A stretch of DNA of 64,000 nt, taken from Caldicellulosiruptor owensensis OL. GTDB lineage: Bacteria > Bacillota > Thermoanaerobacteria > Caldicellulosiruptorales > Caldicellulosiruptoraceae. Below, one piece after another: positions 30,229 to 39,484 of this stretch. How positions within the stretch are numbered: the stretch's first letter is position 1; each line of letters opens with the position of its first letter. Both the position numbers and the translations under genes were made by a program. The notes under the pieces were generated by a model. It did no database searches. It saw only the letters and a program-made list of their open reading frames with translations, and was not told where the DNA came from. The stretch covers positions 364,501 to 428,500 of the forward strand of contig NC_014657.1 in assembly GCF_000166335.1 (NCBI RefSeq), read 5' to 3'.

Positions 30229-30981
30229 TTACTCAATGATTTCAAAAAGTCCAAACCCCTGAGAGTTTTTTGAGCCAAGACCGCAATAATATGCAACTTC
30301 CATTATTCTTGGGTCAGTTTCAATTGTATAAGAACCAAGCCAGCCTTTTATGGGCGTTTTTTTAAAAAACATGGGTTTAAAATGTGTTTTTTCTTCCACC
30401 TTTAATGGTTTCAAATCAAATCTGAAGCTTTTTTCGTCAAAGTCTTTTATTAAAAGCTTGCATTTTTTCATCAGGTTTTGAGAAATGAGGTTATAAAACT
30501 CATCCTCAAAGGGAGTAAAAAAGTGCTTGTATTCTGAATTTTCATTTCTGATTGTTTTATACGCGCACATAGGAGATAGCATTTTTATTTTATGAAAACT
30601 TGAAAATTTCGGCCTTTTGAGCATATTTGCAGATGTCACATATAGTATATTATCTTTTAGATAGATTTGATCTTTTTTTAAAAGCCCAGTTGAAAACTTT
30701 GTAATAAAATCCTCAACAGGCGAGGAGATTATAAGTGAAACCTTTTTGTCAAAAACTATCTTTTTGTTTGAATCATTTCCCACAATTTTAAATGGTCCTT
30801 CTAAGCGAGAAAATGAAAAGAGTTTAAAGTTTTTCAAATCAACCTCATATCCCTTATCATGTAAAAATGTTGCATAGATTTTATCATCAATAGTATTGTA
30901 TATCATGGACTGGACAAAGTAGTTGTAATGAATAGGAAGTTCTATTGGCTTTTGGGATTCAAAGTCTACTTTTATTCGCAT
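30229..30981 (-). CDS. cas6: CRISPR repeat endoribonuclease Cas6 (stand-alone)
   Basis: A 250-residue Cas6 with two RAMP-type folds, which cuts CRISPR precursor RNA within repeats. The N-terminal region PIHYNYFVQSMIYNTIDDKIYATFLHDKGYE holds Tyr28 and His41, in the places of the catalytic Tyr/His of archaeal Cas6. The C-terminus has the glycine-rich loop GLGSKNSQGFGLFEII. The start ATG 30981 (MRIKVDFESQ) has AAAGGAAG seven bases upstream; the ATG at 30999 overlaps that site. No other cas gene and no repeat array lies in the window. It is instead first in an operon with an ABC exporter and an aldo/keto reductase. Confidence 0.88.
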   Translation of the reverse strand: MRIKVDFESQKPIELPIHYNYFVQSMIYNTIDDKIYATFLHDKGYEVDLKNFKLFSFSRLEGPFKIVGNDSNKKIVFDKKVSLIISSPVEDFITKFSTGLLKKDQIYLKDNILYVTSANMLKRPKFSSFHKIKMLSPMCAYKTIRNENSEYKHFFTPFEDEFYNLISQNLMKKCKLLIKDFDEKSFRFDLKPLKVEEKTHFKPMFFKKTPIKGWLGSYTIETDPRIMEVAYYCGLGSKNSQGFGLFEIIE

Positions 30982-31183
30982 ATTTTTTCTTCCTTTCATA
31001 AGAAAATTTTCTGCTTTTCACAATTATATTTTATTAGAAAAGTCAAGAGTTTGCACCGCAGTTTTTGAAAGAACATATCAAAATTTTAGAGTTTATTTAA
31101 ATTTTTTAAAGGAGTGTAGATAAAAATCTTTGGAAATGATATGATAAAATTCGAAAATTCAAAGGCAAAAGGAGGTTTTAAAA

Positions 31184-33373
31184 ATGCCAATAACCTTTAA
31201 CCCACAAACAAACATGTTTTTCATAGAAGCTAAAAACACGAGCTATGTTATAAAGCTTTTCAAAGGAAAGTTTTTATCCCATGTTTACTGGGGCAAAAGA
31301 ATTAGAGAATTTGAATGGACAGACTTTGATGTGACAGGTGGAAGGGTGTTTGGCCCGACCCCTGACCCACACGACAAATCTTATACTTTTGATACAATGC
31401 TTTTAGAATACCCTGCGTATGGCAACTCAGATTTCAGGCACCCTGCATATCAAGTTCAGCAAGAAGATGGTTCTCGTATAACAAACCTTGTTTATAAGGC
31501 TCACAGAATCTATGATGGAAAACCAAAACTTGAAGGACTTCCTGCAACATATGTAGAGTCATCTGATGAGGCTCAAACACTGGAAATAGACCTTTATGAT
31601 GATTTGATTGACTTAAAAGTCACACTGATATATACAGCTTTCAGAGATTATGATGCGATAACAAGAAGCGTAAGATTTGAGAACTTGGGAAAACAAAAGC
31701 TCAAAATTCTTCGTGCAATGAGTGCGTGTGTTGACTTTTCAGAAGGGGATTTTGAACTTTTACATCTGTGGGGGGCTTGGGCAAGGGAAAGGTATATTGA
31801 AAGAAAAGAGATTATTCATGGTCAGCAGATTATAGAAAGTTCAAGAGGTGAAAGTTCTCATCAGCACAATCCATTCATAGCTCTTGTTAGAAAAGATGCA
31901 AATGAAGATTACGGAGATGTGTATGGTTTTTCTCTTGTCTACAGTGGAAATTTTGCTGCAATTGTCGAAAAAGACCAGTACAATTGTGTAAGAGTCACTA
32001 TGGGAATAAATCCATTTGAATTTACATGGGTTTTAGAACCGCATAGTAGCTTTCAGACACCTGAGGTTGTAATGGTATATTCAGACGAAGGTTTGGGAAA
32101 GATGTCTCGCACGTACCATAAGCTTTACAGAAAAAGACTTTGCAGGGGTGTTTGGAGAGATAGACGAAGACCTGTGCTTATCAATAACTGGGAAGCAACG
32201 TATTTTGATTTCAATGAAGAAAAGCTTTTAACTTTGGCAAAGGAAGCAAAAGAACTTGGCATTGAACTTTTTGTTCTTGACGATGGATGGTTTGGCAAGA
32301 GAGATGATGATACAAGCTCGCTTGGCGACTGGTTTGTTGATAAAAGAAAATTACCAGATGGTTTGGATGGTTTTGGGAAAAAATTAAATGAAATGGGTCT
32401 TAAATTTGGACTTTGGTTTGAACCTGAGATGGTCTCGCCAGAGAGTGAACTTTACAGAAAGCATCCTGACTGGTGTTTGCAGGTTAAAGGCAGAACCCTT
32501 ACCCAAGGTAGAAATCAGTATGTGTTAGACATAACAAGAGAAGATGTAAGAAAAGAAATTTTAAGGATGATGAAAGAGATTTTGAAAACGGCTCCAATTG
32601 AATATATCAAGTGGGACATGAATAGACCTTTGACAGAGGCTTATTCTCTTGCTCTTCCACCAGAGAGACAAAAAGAAGTCTTCCATAGATATGTTTTAGG
32701 ACTATATCAAATGATGGAAGAATTGACAACAGAATTTCCTCATATTTTATTTGAGGGATGTTCTGGCGGTGGTGGAAGGTTTGATCCTGGAATTTTATAT
32801 TACATGCCTCAGATTTGGACAAGTGACGATACAGATGCAATAGAAAGGTTAAAGATTCAGTTTGGAACAAGCATAGTATATCCTGCATCAACAATGGGGG
32901 CGCATGTGTCAATTGTGCCAAACCATCAGGTTGGGAGAATAACCCCAATGAAAACAAGAGGAGTGGTTGCATTATCTGGTGCTTTTGGGTATGAGCTTGA
33001 CCTGACCAAGCTTTCTCCAGAAGATAAAGAAGAGATTAAAAGACAGATAGAAACTTACAAAGAGATTTGGCATATAGTATTTGAAGGAGAACTTTTCAGA
33101 TTAATCTCTCCATTTGAAGAAAATGCAGCTGCCTGGATGTTTGTAACTGAAGACAAAAGCGAAGCTGTTGTATTTTATGTTGAGGTTTTGAAAACTCCAA
33201 ATAAACATCCCAGAAGATTAAAATTAAAAGGTCTTTTGCCTGATAAAAAATATTTGATTAAAGAACTTAATACATCAAAATTTGGCGATGAGCTTATGAA
33301 TCTTGGTATTTTCATTCCAGAGATGTGGGGAGATTTTAATTCAAAGATGTGGACATTAAAAGCACTTGATTAG
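31184..33373 (+). CDS. Alpha-galactosidase, GH36
   Basis: A 729-residue cytoplasmic enzyme that removes alpha-1,6-galactose from raffinose-type sugars and galactomannan pieces. An N-terminal beta-sandwich (about 1-330, FEWTDFDVTGGRVFGP...VWRDRRRPVLINNWEATYFDF) leads into the barrel with FVLDDGWFGKRDDD and FGLWFEPEMVSPES. The nucleophile Asp478 lies in YIKWDMNRP, GCSGGGGRFDPGILYYMPQIW follows, and the acid/base Asp548 is in WTSDDTDAIER. A C-terminal beta domain follows. Both catalytic residues are present and no signal peptide is seen. The AAGGAGG ribosome site precedes the ATG. It is transcribed away from cas6. Confidence 0.95.
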   Translation: MPITFNPQTNMFFIEAKNTSYVIKLFKGKFLSHVYWGKRIREFEWTDFDVTGGRVFGPTPDPHDKSYTFDTMLLEYPAYGNSDFRHPAYQVQQEDGSRITNLVYKAHRIYDGKPKLEGLPATYVESSDEAQTLEIDLYDDLIDLKVTLIYTAFRDYDAITRSVRFENLGKQKLKILRAMSACVDFSEGDFELLHLWGAWARERYIERKEIIHGQQIIESSRGESSHQHNPFIALVRKDANEDYGDVYGFSLVYSGNFAAIVEKDQYNCVRVTMGINPFEFTWVLEPHSSFQTPEVVMVYSDEGLGKMSRTYHKLYRKRLCRGVWRDRRRPVLINNWEATYFDFNEEKLLTLAKEAKELGIELFVLDDGWFGKRDDDTSSLGDWFVDKRKLPDGLDGFGKKLNEMGLKFGLWFEPEMVSPESELYRKHPDWCLQVKGRTLTQGRNQYVLDITREDVRKEILRMMKEILKTAPIEYIKWDMNRPLTEAYSLALPPERQKEVFHRYVLGLYQMMEELTTEFPHILFEGCSGGGGRFDPGILYYMPQIWTSDDTDAIERLKIQFGTSIVYPASTMGAHVSIVPNHQVGRITPMKTRGVVALSGAFGYELDLTKLSPEDKEEIKRQIETYKEIWHIVFEGELFRLISPFEENAAAWMFVTEDKSEAVVFYVEVLKTPNKHPRRLKLKGLLPDKKYLIKELNTSKFGDELMNLGIFIPEMWGDFNSKMWTLKALD

Positions 33374-33424
33374 CAAGATTTTGGTGTTGTATAATGTTTA
33401 AAAAGCAAGAAATGAGTGATTTAG

Positions 33425-34243
33425 ATGATAAGAAAACTTAGCAGTTCTGATTATGATGTTTTAATGGACTTTGTCAGAAAGGAAAAAGAATGGAACATTT
33501 TTATCATTGGTGATGTAGTGAGCTACGGATTTGATTCGCCAGTGGTTGAGGTTTGGGGTGAGTTTGATATAGTATTTGGCAGTTTAAAAGCAGTTCTTCT
33601 TCGGTATCGACGAGATTTAATTTTTTACTCTGATTCTGAAGACTATGATATTGATTCGTTTTGCAATATAATACTTACAACAAAGTGCAAAGTGCTTTCT
33701 GGTAAAAAAACTGTTATTCTTCCATTTTTGAAAGCTTTAAATGTCCTGCAAAAAAGAGAACAGTTTTTTATGCGACTTGATACAAATATTCCAAAGGAAA
33801 AGATAGAACCGTCTTTAGAGGAATATGAAAGAGTAAAAGTTATATCAAAGGATAATTTGGAAGAAAACCTTGATAAAATCGAAATGATAGTGTATTTATA
33901 CCAGTCAATAGAAGAATTTTTAAACCCGGCAACCTTTGAACAAATAAAACAGGATGTTTCGCTTGGGCGAAGTAGAATATATTATATAGAAGAAGATGGA
34001 ATAATAGTATCCTCTGCTCGAACAGGTGCAGAGCTTCCTGATATGGCAATGGTTTTGAGTGTATGTACAATGCATGAATATCGTTCAAAAGGGTATGCCA
34101 CTATGTGTATGAAAAGACTTTGCAGTGATTTGATAAAAGAGGATAAGTCACTTTGTTTATTCTGCGACAATCCAAAAGCAGCTAATATATATAAAAAGAT
34201 TGGTTTTCAGCAGATTGGAACATGGGTGACTTTAGGGTTATAG
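33425..34243 (+). CDS. GNAT-family N-acetyltransferase
   Basis: A 272-residue protein with an N-terminal half of unknown role and a C-terminal GNAT fold. The acetyl-CoA loop region is VLSVCTMHEYRSKGYATMCMKRLCSDLI and the last motif is LFCDNPKAANIYKKIGFQQIGTW. Enzymes of this shape acetylate small molecules or protein amines, and the substrate cannot be told. It follows the alpha-galactosidase by 51 bases and may be co-transcribed. A perfect terminator closes the unit. Confidence 0.85.
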   Translation: MIRKLSSSDYDVLMDFVRKEKEWNIFIIGDVVSYGFDSPVVEVWGEFDIVFGSLKAVLLRYRRDLIFYSDSEDYDIDSFCNIILTTKCKVLSGKKTVILPFLKALNVLQKREQFFMRLDTNIPKEKIEPSLEEYERVKVISKDNLEENLDKIEMIVYLYQSIEEFLNPATFEQIKQDVSLGRSRIYYIEEDGIIVSSARTGAELPDMAMVLSVCTMHEYRSKGYATMCMKRLCSDLIKEDKSLCLFCDNPKAANIYKKIGFQQIGTWVTLGL

Positions 34244-34265
34244 AATATTTATTTCAAACAAACTT

Positions 34266-34291
34266 AACCACCTGTAATTTTACAGGTGGTT
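34266..34291 (+). terminator. Perfect 12-bp intrinsic terminator
   Basis: AACCACCTGTAA and TTACAGGTGGTT pair fully around two bases, then TCTTATTTTTT follows. It ends the alpha-galactosidase/GNAT unit. Confidence 0.85.
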
Positions 34292-34311
34292 CTTATTTTT
34301 TAAATTTTTGG

Positions 34312-34340
34312 TTGTAATTATATAGATTTAGTGATACAAT
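34312..34340 (+). promoter_or_regulatory. Promoter 1 of a duplicated pair
   Basis: TTGTAA (34312-34317), 17 bases, TACAAT (34335-34340). The surrounding 45 bases are closely similar to the promoter at 35550-35578, including ATAGTAAAG and A-rich sequence after the -10. It would drive the broken gene at 34519. Confidence 0.55.
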
Positions 34341-34518
34341 ATAGTAAAGTAAAAAATAAGCAGTGATGTTTAAATGTCAAAAGTATTACATGAGTCTTTG
34401 CAGTTTTAGTTATAAAGTTTTACCCAGTTAATAATTGGGCTTGGTTATGTCAGCAAAAACAAGTTTTGCATCCTATTGATGTAACAATTACTTTATCAGA
34501 ACAGTAGGTGAGCAAACC

Positions 34519-35086
34519 ATGAAAAAATTTGTTATCTTTTCAGTAGTTTTTTTAAGCTTAATCTTAGCTCCCATATTATTTACAATTTTATCACCTGTGC
34601 TTTTGTTTTCAAAAGACAATGTCATTAGAGAATTTGAAAAAAATTTTAATACAAGACTTCCAAAGAGCACAGTTTCAGAAAAAATATATGACGATTATGC
34701 TGGTTTTCACAATGATGGCATGAAACTTTACAAATTTGTTTTTACTGCCGAAGGTAAGAAAAGTTTTGTTTCATACATCGAAAAACAAAAACTGGGAAAA
34801 AGCTTCCTTTAAGTCAAGCATATCAAGCACTAATATATGGCGGAGAAGTTAAAGATTTTTCTGGTAATATTACAGGATTTGGGGCTTTGCAAAAGAAGTT
34901 GGTCTTCCTAAAATTTCTAAGGGATTTTGGAAAGCAATTGGTGCCAGATCTGTTATCACAGCAAGGTTCACAGATTATGAAAACCTTGATACTAAAACTC
35001 TTATTTATCTTAAATCATTTGATTTTTATTTGGCAATTTACGATACAGAAAAAGGAGTGCTTTATATGTTAAAAGTAAATACTTGA
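34519..35086 (+). pseudogene. Frameshifted membrane-anchored hypothetical protein
   Basis: The first frame gives MKKFVIFSVVFLSLILAPILFTIL, a signal or membrane anchor, and continues to IEKQKLGKS. After a shift near 34803 it reads LPLSQAYQALIYGGEVKDFSGNITGFG. After another near 34890 it reads AKEVGLPKISKGFWKAIGARSVITARFTDYENL, ending YMLKVNT and TGA at 35086. Joined, it has about 188 residues. No family is recognised. Two shifts in one small gene point to decay. Confidence 0.6.
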
Positions 35087-35334
35087 AAAACTTTCTTTAT
35101 ATAAGAAAAGAAACAATGTGTAAAAGGTTTTCAGAGCAAAAATTTTCTTGAATATTAATTACAATAAGCAGTGAAGATAATACCTCTGTTTTTGAACGTG
35201 ACATAACGGTTTTCTTGGTCTTCGTTTATGGAGGGACTCTTTTTAAGGCGTCGACTTTTAGGACTTTTGATGCATACTTCTTTTTAAGATAATTTTTAAC
35301 AGCTTGATAACTTAAGTTTTAATGGAGGTTAAAA

Positions 35335-35511
35335 ATGAAAGATTATAGACTTATGCTGTTAGGAATTGCAATTATTCTATTTGGAATTACTTAAGAAGAA
35401 ACGTTAATTGGTCATGATCCAGCAGAATTTTTGCAATTTATAGTAAAAACGTTTAAATTTATAGGTATTGTTGTTACAGTAATTGGTTATTTTGAAGCAG
35501 ATAAGAAATAA
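35335..35511 (+). pseudogene. Small membrane protein gene with in-frame stop
   Basis: An ATG behind GGAGG opens MKDYRLMLLGIAIILFGIT, then a TAA at 35392-35394. The same frame continues at once with EETLIGHDPAEFLQFIVKTFKFIGIVVTVIGYFEADKK. Together the parts form a 57-residue protein with two membrane segments, like small membrane proteins of Firmicutes. A single nonsense change would explain the break. No function is known. Confidence 0.5.
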
Positions 35512-35549
35512 TTGTGGAGATAGTTACTTTTATTTTTATAAAATTTTGG

Positions 35550-35578
35550 TTGTAGTCTCAGAAGTTTAATGATATAAT
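35550..35578 (+). promoter_or_regulatory. Promoter 2 of a duplicated pair
   Basis: TTGTAG (35550-35555), 17 bases, TATAAT (35573-35578), then ATAGTAAAG, matching promoter 1 at 34312. The start would fall about 20-25 bases before the SIMPL-domain gene's TTG. Confidence 0.65.
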
Positions 35579-35609
35579 ATAGTAAAGCAAAAAAATGGAG
35601 GTTAAAATT

Positions 35610-36344
35610 TTGAATAATAAAAATGTTACCTATGTTCTTATTGCCTTAATTGTTGGAATTTCTTTTACAATTTCTTCTTACTTTTTAGCAAATGGACTTA
35701 TAAATTTCAGGGCAGAAAGAAAGACTATTTCAGTAACAGGCTCTGCAAAAAAACAGCTTCGATCTGACCTTGTCAAGTGGACAGGGATGTATACTGCTGT
35801 GGCAAAAGATTTAAAAGAAGCTTACAGACTTCTTGAAGAAAGTCAAAAAAAAGTGAAAACCTATTTCCTTTCAAAAGGTTTATCAGAAAAGGATTTAATA
35901 TTTTCTTCAATTTCGACTCAAACAATATACGAGATGCTTCCAAATGGAGTATATTCGACAAAGGTAGATAGTTACAGGCTATCTCAAAGCATTCAAATTA
36001 CATCAAAAGATGTAGACAAGATTACAGAACTTTCTCGAAAGTCAACAGAGCTTATAAACGCCGGCGTTCAGTTTGAGTCTATGCCACCCCAGTATTATTA
36101 TACAAAGCTTGCAGATTTAAAAATAGAAATGCTTTCCTTAGCTACAGAAGATGCTGTAAGAAGAGCAAAACAGATCGCAAAGAGTACAGGGAGCCAAGTC
36201 GAAAGGCTAAAATCTGCTTCAATGGGTGTTTTTCAGATAACTCCGCTTTATTCAACAGAGGTAAGCGACTATGGAATAAATGATACAACATCAATAGATA
36301 AAGAAATAACTGCTGTTGTAAATTGCGAATTTATAATAAAATAA
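35610..36344 (+). CDS. SIMPL (DUF541) domain protein
   Basis: A 244-residue protein with one N-terminal membrane anchor (VTYVLIALIVGISFTISSYFLANGL) and an extracellular SIMPL domain. The domain is marked by ERKTISVTGSAKKQLRSDLVKWTG near the start, YRLSQSIQITSKDVDKI in the middle and DAVRRAKQIAKSTGSQV towards the end. Bacterial relatives are linked to outer-surface or stress functions, but no reaction is known. The start is placed at TTG 35610, eight bases after GGAGG, because the upstream ATG at 35595 is part of that Shine-Dalgarno (ATGGAGG). Confidence 0.85.
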   Translation: MNNKNVTYVLIALIVGISFTISSYFLANGLINFRAERKTISVTGSAKKQLRSDLVKWTGMYTAVAKDLKEAYRLLEESQKKVKTYFLSKGLSEKDLIFSSISTQTIYEMLPNGVYSTKVDSYRLSQSIQITSKDVDKITELSRKSTELINAGVQFESMPPQYYYTKLADLKIEMLSLATEDAVRRAKQIAKSTGSQVERLKSASMGVFQITPLYSTEVSDYGINDTTSIDKEITAVVNCEFIIK

Positions 36345-36359
36345 AATGCATAAAAAAGT

Positions 36360-36392
36360 CCCTTCCAGGCTTTTAAAAGAAGCTTGGAAGGG
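36360..36392. terminator. Bidirectional terminator between convergent genes
   Basis: CCCTTCCA and TGGAAGGG, with an inner GCTT/AAGC, pair. TTTTTT follows on plus and A-rich sequence mirrors it on minus, so it serves the SIMPL gene and hydF. Confidence 0.8.
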
Positions 36393-36396
36393 TTTT

Positions 36397-37608
36397 TTAA
36401 TATTCAAAGTCTATTCCAAATGGTTTTAAAGCTCTTGGCAAAATCCCGTGGACATATGCAATTGTTACACCATAGTTTGTTATTGGCACGTTTTGTTGTT
36501 TTGCAAGTTCTATTCTAAATAACATTTCTCTTCGTGTTATCATACACCCGCCACAGTGGATAATCAGTGCATACTTTGACAAATCCTTAGGATAATTGTA
36601 GCCAGAAACCCACTCAAAATTTATATCAAATCCAGCTATCTGGCGAAGCCATCTTGGAATTTTAACGGTGCCGATATCGTCGGCTTGCCTGTGATGAGTA
36701 CATGCTTCTGCAATCAACACAGTGTCTCCTGGTTTTAATTCTTTAATCTTTTTTACACCTTCAACGAACTCCACCAAATCCCCTTTGTATCTTGCAAACA
36801 AAATAGAAAAAGATGTAAGTGGAATGTCAGGGGGTGTGTCTGCATCAACCTTTAAAAATGCCTGTGAATCGGTAATTACAATTGCAGGCTTTTTCCCAAG
36901 ATTTTCAATAGTTTCTTTTAACTCATATTCTTTTGTTACAATTGCAATAGCATCAGAGTCTAAAATATCCCTTATTGTCTGCTGCTGGGGCAAAATCAGC
37001 CTTCCTTTTGGGGCAGCCTTATCAATCGGCACAACTAAAACTACAAAGTCACCTGGATTTATCAGGTCTCCTACTATTCGCAAATCCTCTCCAACATCCG
37101 GAACAAGTTTTGCAAGAGAACTTTTAAGTTCATCTATTCCTTTTAAAGTAGCACATGACACAGCTAAAAATGGCATTCCCAAGCTTGTTTGTAAAAAAGA
37201 AAGTTTTTCTTTATAATTTGGGTCTTTGTCGATTTTATTCAAAACACCAATCTTTGGAACTTTTTTTTCATTGAAAAGCTTTACAAGGTGCTTTTCATAC
37301 GTCAAATCATCAATATCAGAGACTACTAATATTGCAATGTCTGTCTTGTTCAAAACCTCTAATGTCTTTTCAACCCTGAGCTTGCCAAGCTCACCAACAT
37401 CGTCAATTCCTGCTGTGTCAATCAAAACAACAGGACCTAAAGGCAAAATCTCCATTGATTTGTAAACAGGGTCAGTTGTAGTGCCTGGAGTCTCTGATAC
37501 AATTGCAATTGGCTGGTTTGTAATGGCATTGATTAAGCTTGACTTTCCAGCATTTCTCTTGCCAAAGATGGCTATGTGAAGCCTTTCACTTCGTGGTGTT
37601 GTGTTCAT
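36397..37608 (-). CDS. hydF: [FeFe]-hydrogenase maturation GTPase HydF
   Basis: The 403-residue scaffold on which the 2Fe subcluster of [FeFe]-hydrogenase is assembled before transfer to HydA. The N-terminal GTPase domain has GKRNAGKS (16-23), TPGTTTDPVYKSMEI, IDTAGIDD and GVLNKID. A middle dimerisation domain follows. The C-terminal cluster-binding domain has EACTHHRQADDIGTVKIPRWL and ALIIHCGGCMITRREM, giving the expected Cys-X-His...His-Cys-X2-Cys ligands. It sits 27 bases after aspA, an arrangement also found in hydrogenase maturation loci of other anaerobes. HydE and HydG are not in this window. Confidence 0.96.
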   Translation of the reverse strand: MNTTPRSERLHIAIFGKRNAGKSSLINAITNQPIAIVSETPGTTTDPVYKSMEILPLGPVVLIDTAGIDDVGELGKLRVEKTLEVLNKTDIAILVVSDIDDLTYEKHLVKLFNEKKVPKIGVLNKIDKDPNYKEKLSFLQTSLGMPFLAVSCATLKGIDELKSSLAKLVPDVGEDLRIVGDLINPGDFVVLVVPIDKAAPKGRLILPQQQTIRDILDSDAIAIVTKEYELKETIENLGKKPAIVITDSQAFLKVDADTPPDIPLTSFSILFARYKGDLVEFVEGVKKIKELKPGDTVLIAEACTHHRQADDIGTVKIPRWLRQIAGFDINFEWVSGYNYPKDLSKYALIIHCGGCMITRREMLFRIELAKQQNVPITNYGVTIAYVHGILPRALKPFGIDFEY

Positions 37609-37635
37609 CTTAAAGTCAGTCCTTTCCAGATGAAT

Positions 37636-39021
37636 TTATTCTCTAAACTTTATGAATTCAAAAGGATTCAAAAGCGCTTGTGCTTCTTTTTCATCCATAA
37701 TATTTAGCTCTTTGACGACATCAATTATTTGCTTGTTCTCAATAATTGCCTTTTTTGCAATTTCTGCTGCCCTGTCATATCCAATTCTGTCAACCAAGGC
37801 TGCAGCAATGGCAGGAGTCTTTTTTGCATATTCTAAACATTTTTCTTTGTTTGCAGTTATACCATCTATACACTGCTTTCTAAAGATTTTAATACCATTT
37901 TTGAGAATTTTAAGACTCTCAAGAAGATTATGAGCTATCAAAGGTAAAAAAGCATTCAGTTCAAGCTGACCAGCCTGTGCTGCCAAGGTTATTGCAAAGT
38001 CGTTTGCCATCACCTGAAAAGCTATTGTGTTTATGAGCTCCGGTATAACAGGATTTACCTTACCCGGCATTATACTTGACCCTGCTTGAACAGCCGGCAG
38101 GTTTATTTCGTTTAAACCTGTGTTTGGACCAGAGGAAAGAAGACGCAGGTCGTTTGCAATCTTGCTCAGATTCACCGCCAAAGCTTTCAAAAGGCCCGAG
38201 CATTCCACAAAAACATCTGCGTTTTGTGTTGCGTCCATGAGATAATCAGACCTTGCCAAACCGATTTTTGTAAGATTTCTCAGTATTTCTATCACTTTAA
38301 AGATGTATTTCAAAGATGCGTTGACTCCAGTACCAACAGCAGTCGCGCCAAGGTTTATAACTCTGAGCCGCTCTTCTATTTTGTATAGTCTCCATCTATC
38401 ACGTGAGATGGCTTGAGCGTATGCACCAAATTCCTGACCCAAAGTGACGGGCAGGGCATCCTGTAGCTGTGTTCTTCCTGCCTTTATTATATCTTCAAAT
38501 TCGTGTTCTTTTCTCTGAAGGCTTTTTTGAAGCTCTGCACATTCTTCTGAAAGTTCTCTTACATTCCATATAGTGGCAATTCGCAGGGCTGTAGGGTATA
38601 CATCGTTTGTTGACTGTGACATATTAACATGGTTGATTGGATGAATTATGTCATACTCACCCGGTTTTCTTCCAATATGAATTAAGGCTACGTTTGTAAT
38701 AACTTCGTTTACATTCATATTTGTAGATGTTCCCGCACCGCCCTGGAATCTGTCTACAATGAACTGGTCATCATATTTTCCTGCCAGAATTTCGTCACAT
38801 GCAAAGACAATAGCGTCTTTAATTTTTTCATCCAAAAGACCAACTTCATAATTTGCAATTGCGCACGCTTTTTTGACCATGACAAGCGCTTTTATCAAGT
38901 CTTTATCAACCCTGTTTCCAGAGATGTTAAAATTAGCAAAAGCGCGTTTTGTGTGAATTCCGTAAAGCTCAAGCTCAGAAAGCTCAATACTGCCCAAGAA
39001 ATCTTTTTCTATTCTTGACAT
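37636..39021 (-). CDS. aspA: Aspartate ammonia-lyase
   Basis: This 461-residue homotetrameric enzyme splits L-aspartate to fumarate and ammonia. It shows the N-terminal RIEKDFLGSIELSELELYGIHTKRAFANF, then DRFQGGAGTSTNMNVNEVI, NHVNMSQSTNDVYPT and the lyase signature GSSIMPGKVNPVIPE (about 315-329) on the mobile catalytic loop. Length and motifs fit AspA better than fumarase C. It is the first gene of the aspA-hydF pair; ammonia-lyase genes often accompany hyd maturation genes, for reasons that are not settled. The ribosome site is AGGAGAG. Confidence 0.93.
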   Translation of the reverse strand: MSRIEKDFLGSIELSELELYGIHTKRAFANFNISGNRVDKDLIKALVMVKKACAIANYEVGLLDEKIKDAIVFACDEILAGKYDDQFIVDRFQGGAGTSTNMNVNEVITNVALIHIGRKPGEYDIIHPINHVNMSQSTNDVYPTALRIATIWNVRELSEECAELQKSLQRKEHEFEDIIKAGRTQLQDALPVTLGQEFGAYAQAISRDRWRLYKIEERLRVINLGATAVGTGVNASLKYIFKVIEILRNLTKIGLARSDYLMDATQNADVFVECSGLLKALAVNLSKIANDLRLLSSGPNTGLNEINLPAVQAGSSIMPGKVNPVIPELINTIAFQVMANDFAITLAAQAGQLELNAFLPLIAHNLLESLKILKNGIKIFRKQCIDGITANKEKCLEYAKKTPAIAAALVDRIGYDRAAEIAKKAIIENKQIIDVVKELNIMDEKEAQALLNPFEFIKFRE

Positions 39022-39484
39022 TGCTGTATATCTCTCCTGGTTAAGTGTATTTTAAAATTGTCCTATATTAATCAATATCAAATATTATATCATATCCATG
39101 AGAATTCAGGTGAAAAAGACACAATTTTAAAAGCACTTTCTTTAATTGCAGAATTCTAAAGCTTTGCGAGAGGTTTTTATGTCCAATAAAGGTAACTTTG
39201 AATCAGTTTACAATAGTCATTTAAGGTGACTTTTCCCTTTGGATTTATGTTTGTTTTGTTAGTGTGTAATTAGAGTGCAAAAAATATAGTAATTGGTTTA
39301 ATTTAAAAACAGAAAACAGTCCAAGGTAAATTTTTATCTTTGACAAGACAAAATAATGTAAAATTGAGTGCAAAATAATGCAAAAAAAAACAATATTGTA
39401 AATTGAAATTAAAAACAGGAGTTATAAATTATAATTAAAGGTTCTTAAATGAAATAGAATTAAAAAACGAAAGGGTGAGAAGAT
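39022..39484. other. Intergenic region upstream of decayed protease gene
   Basis: A divergent spacer between aspA (leftward) and the broken protease gene (rightward). A -10-like TATAAT (inverse strand, about 39085) may serve aspA. I see no open frame of coding character and no strong hairpin. Confidence 0.45.

Noticed and set aside
30982-31183. CRISPR array near cas6
   Set aside because: No repeated 28-37-bp units with spacers occur here or elsewhere in the window.
37652-37933. 93-codon plus-strand frame inside aspA
   Set aside because: It is an antisense shadow of the strongly supported aspA gene without its own ribosome site.
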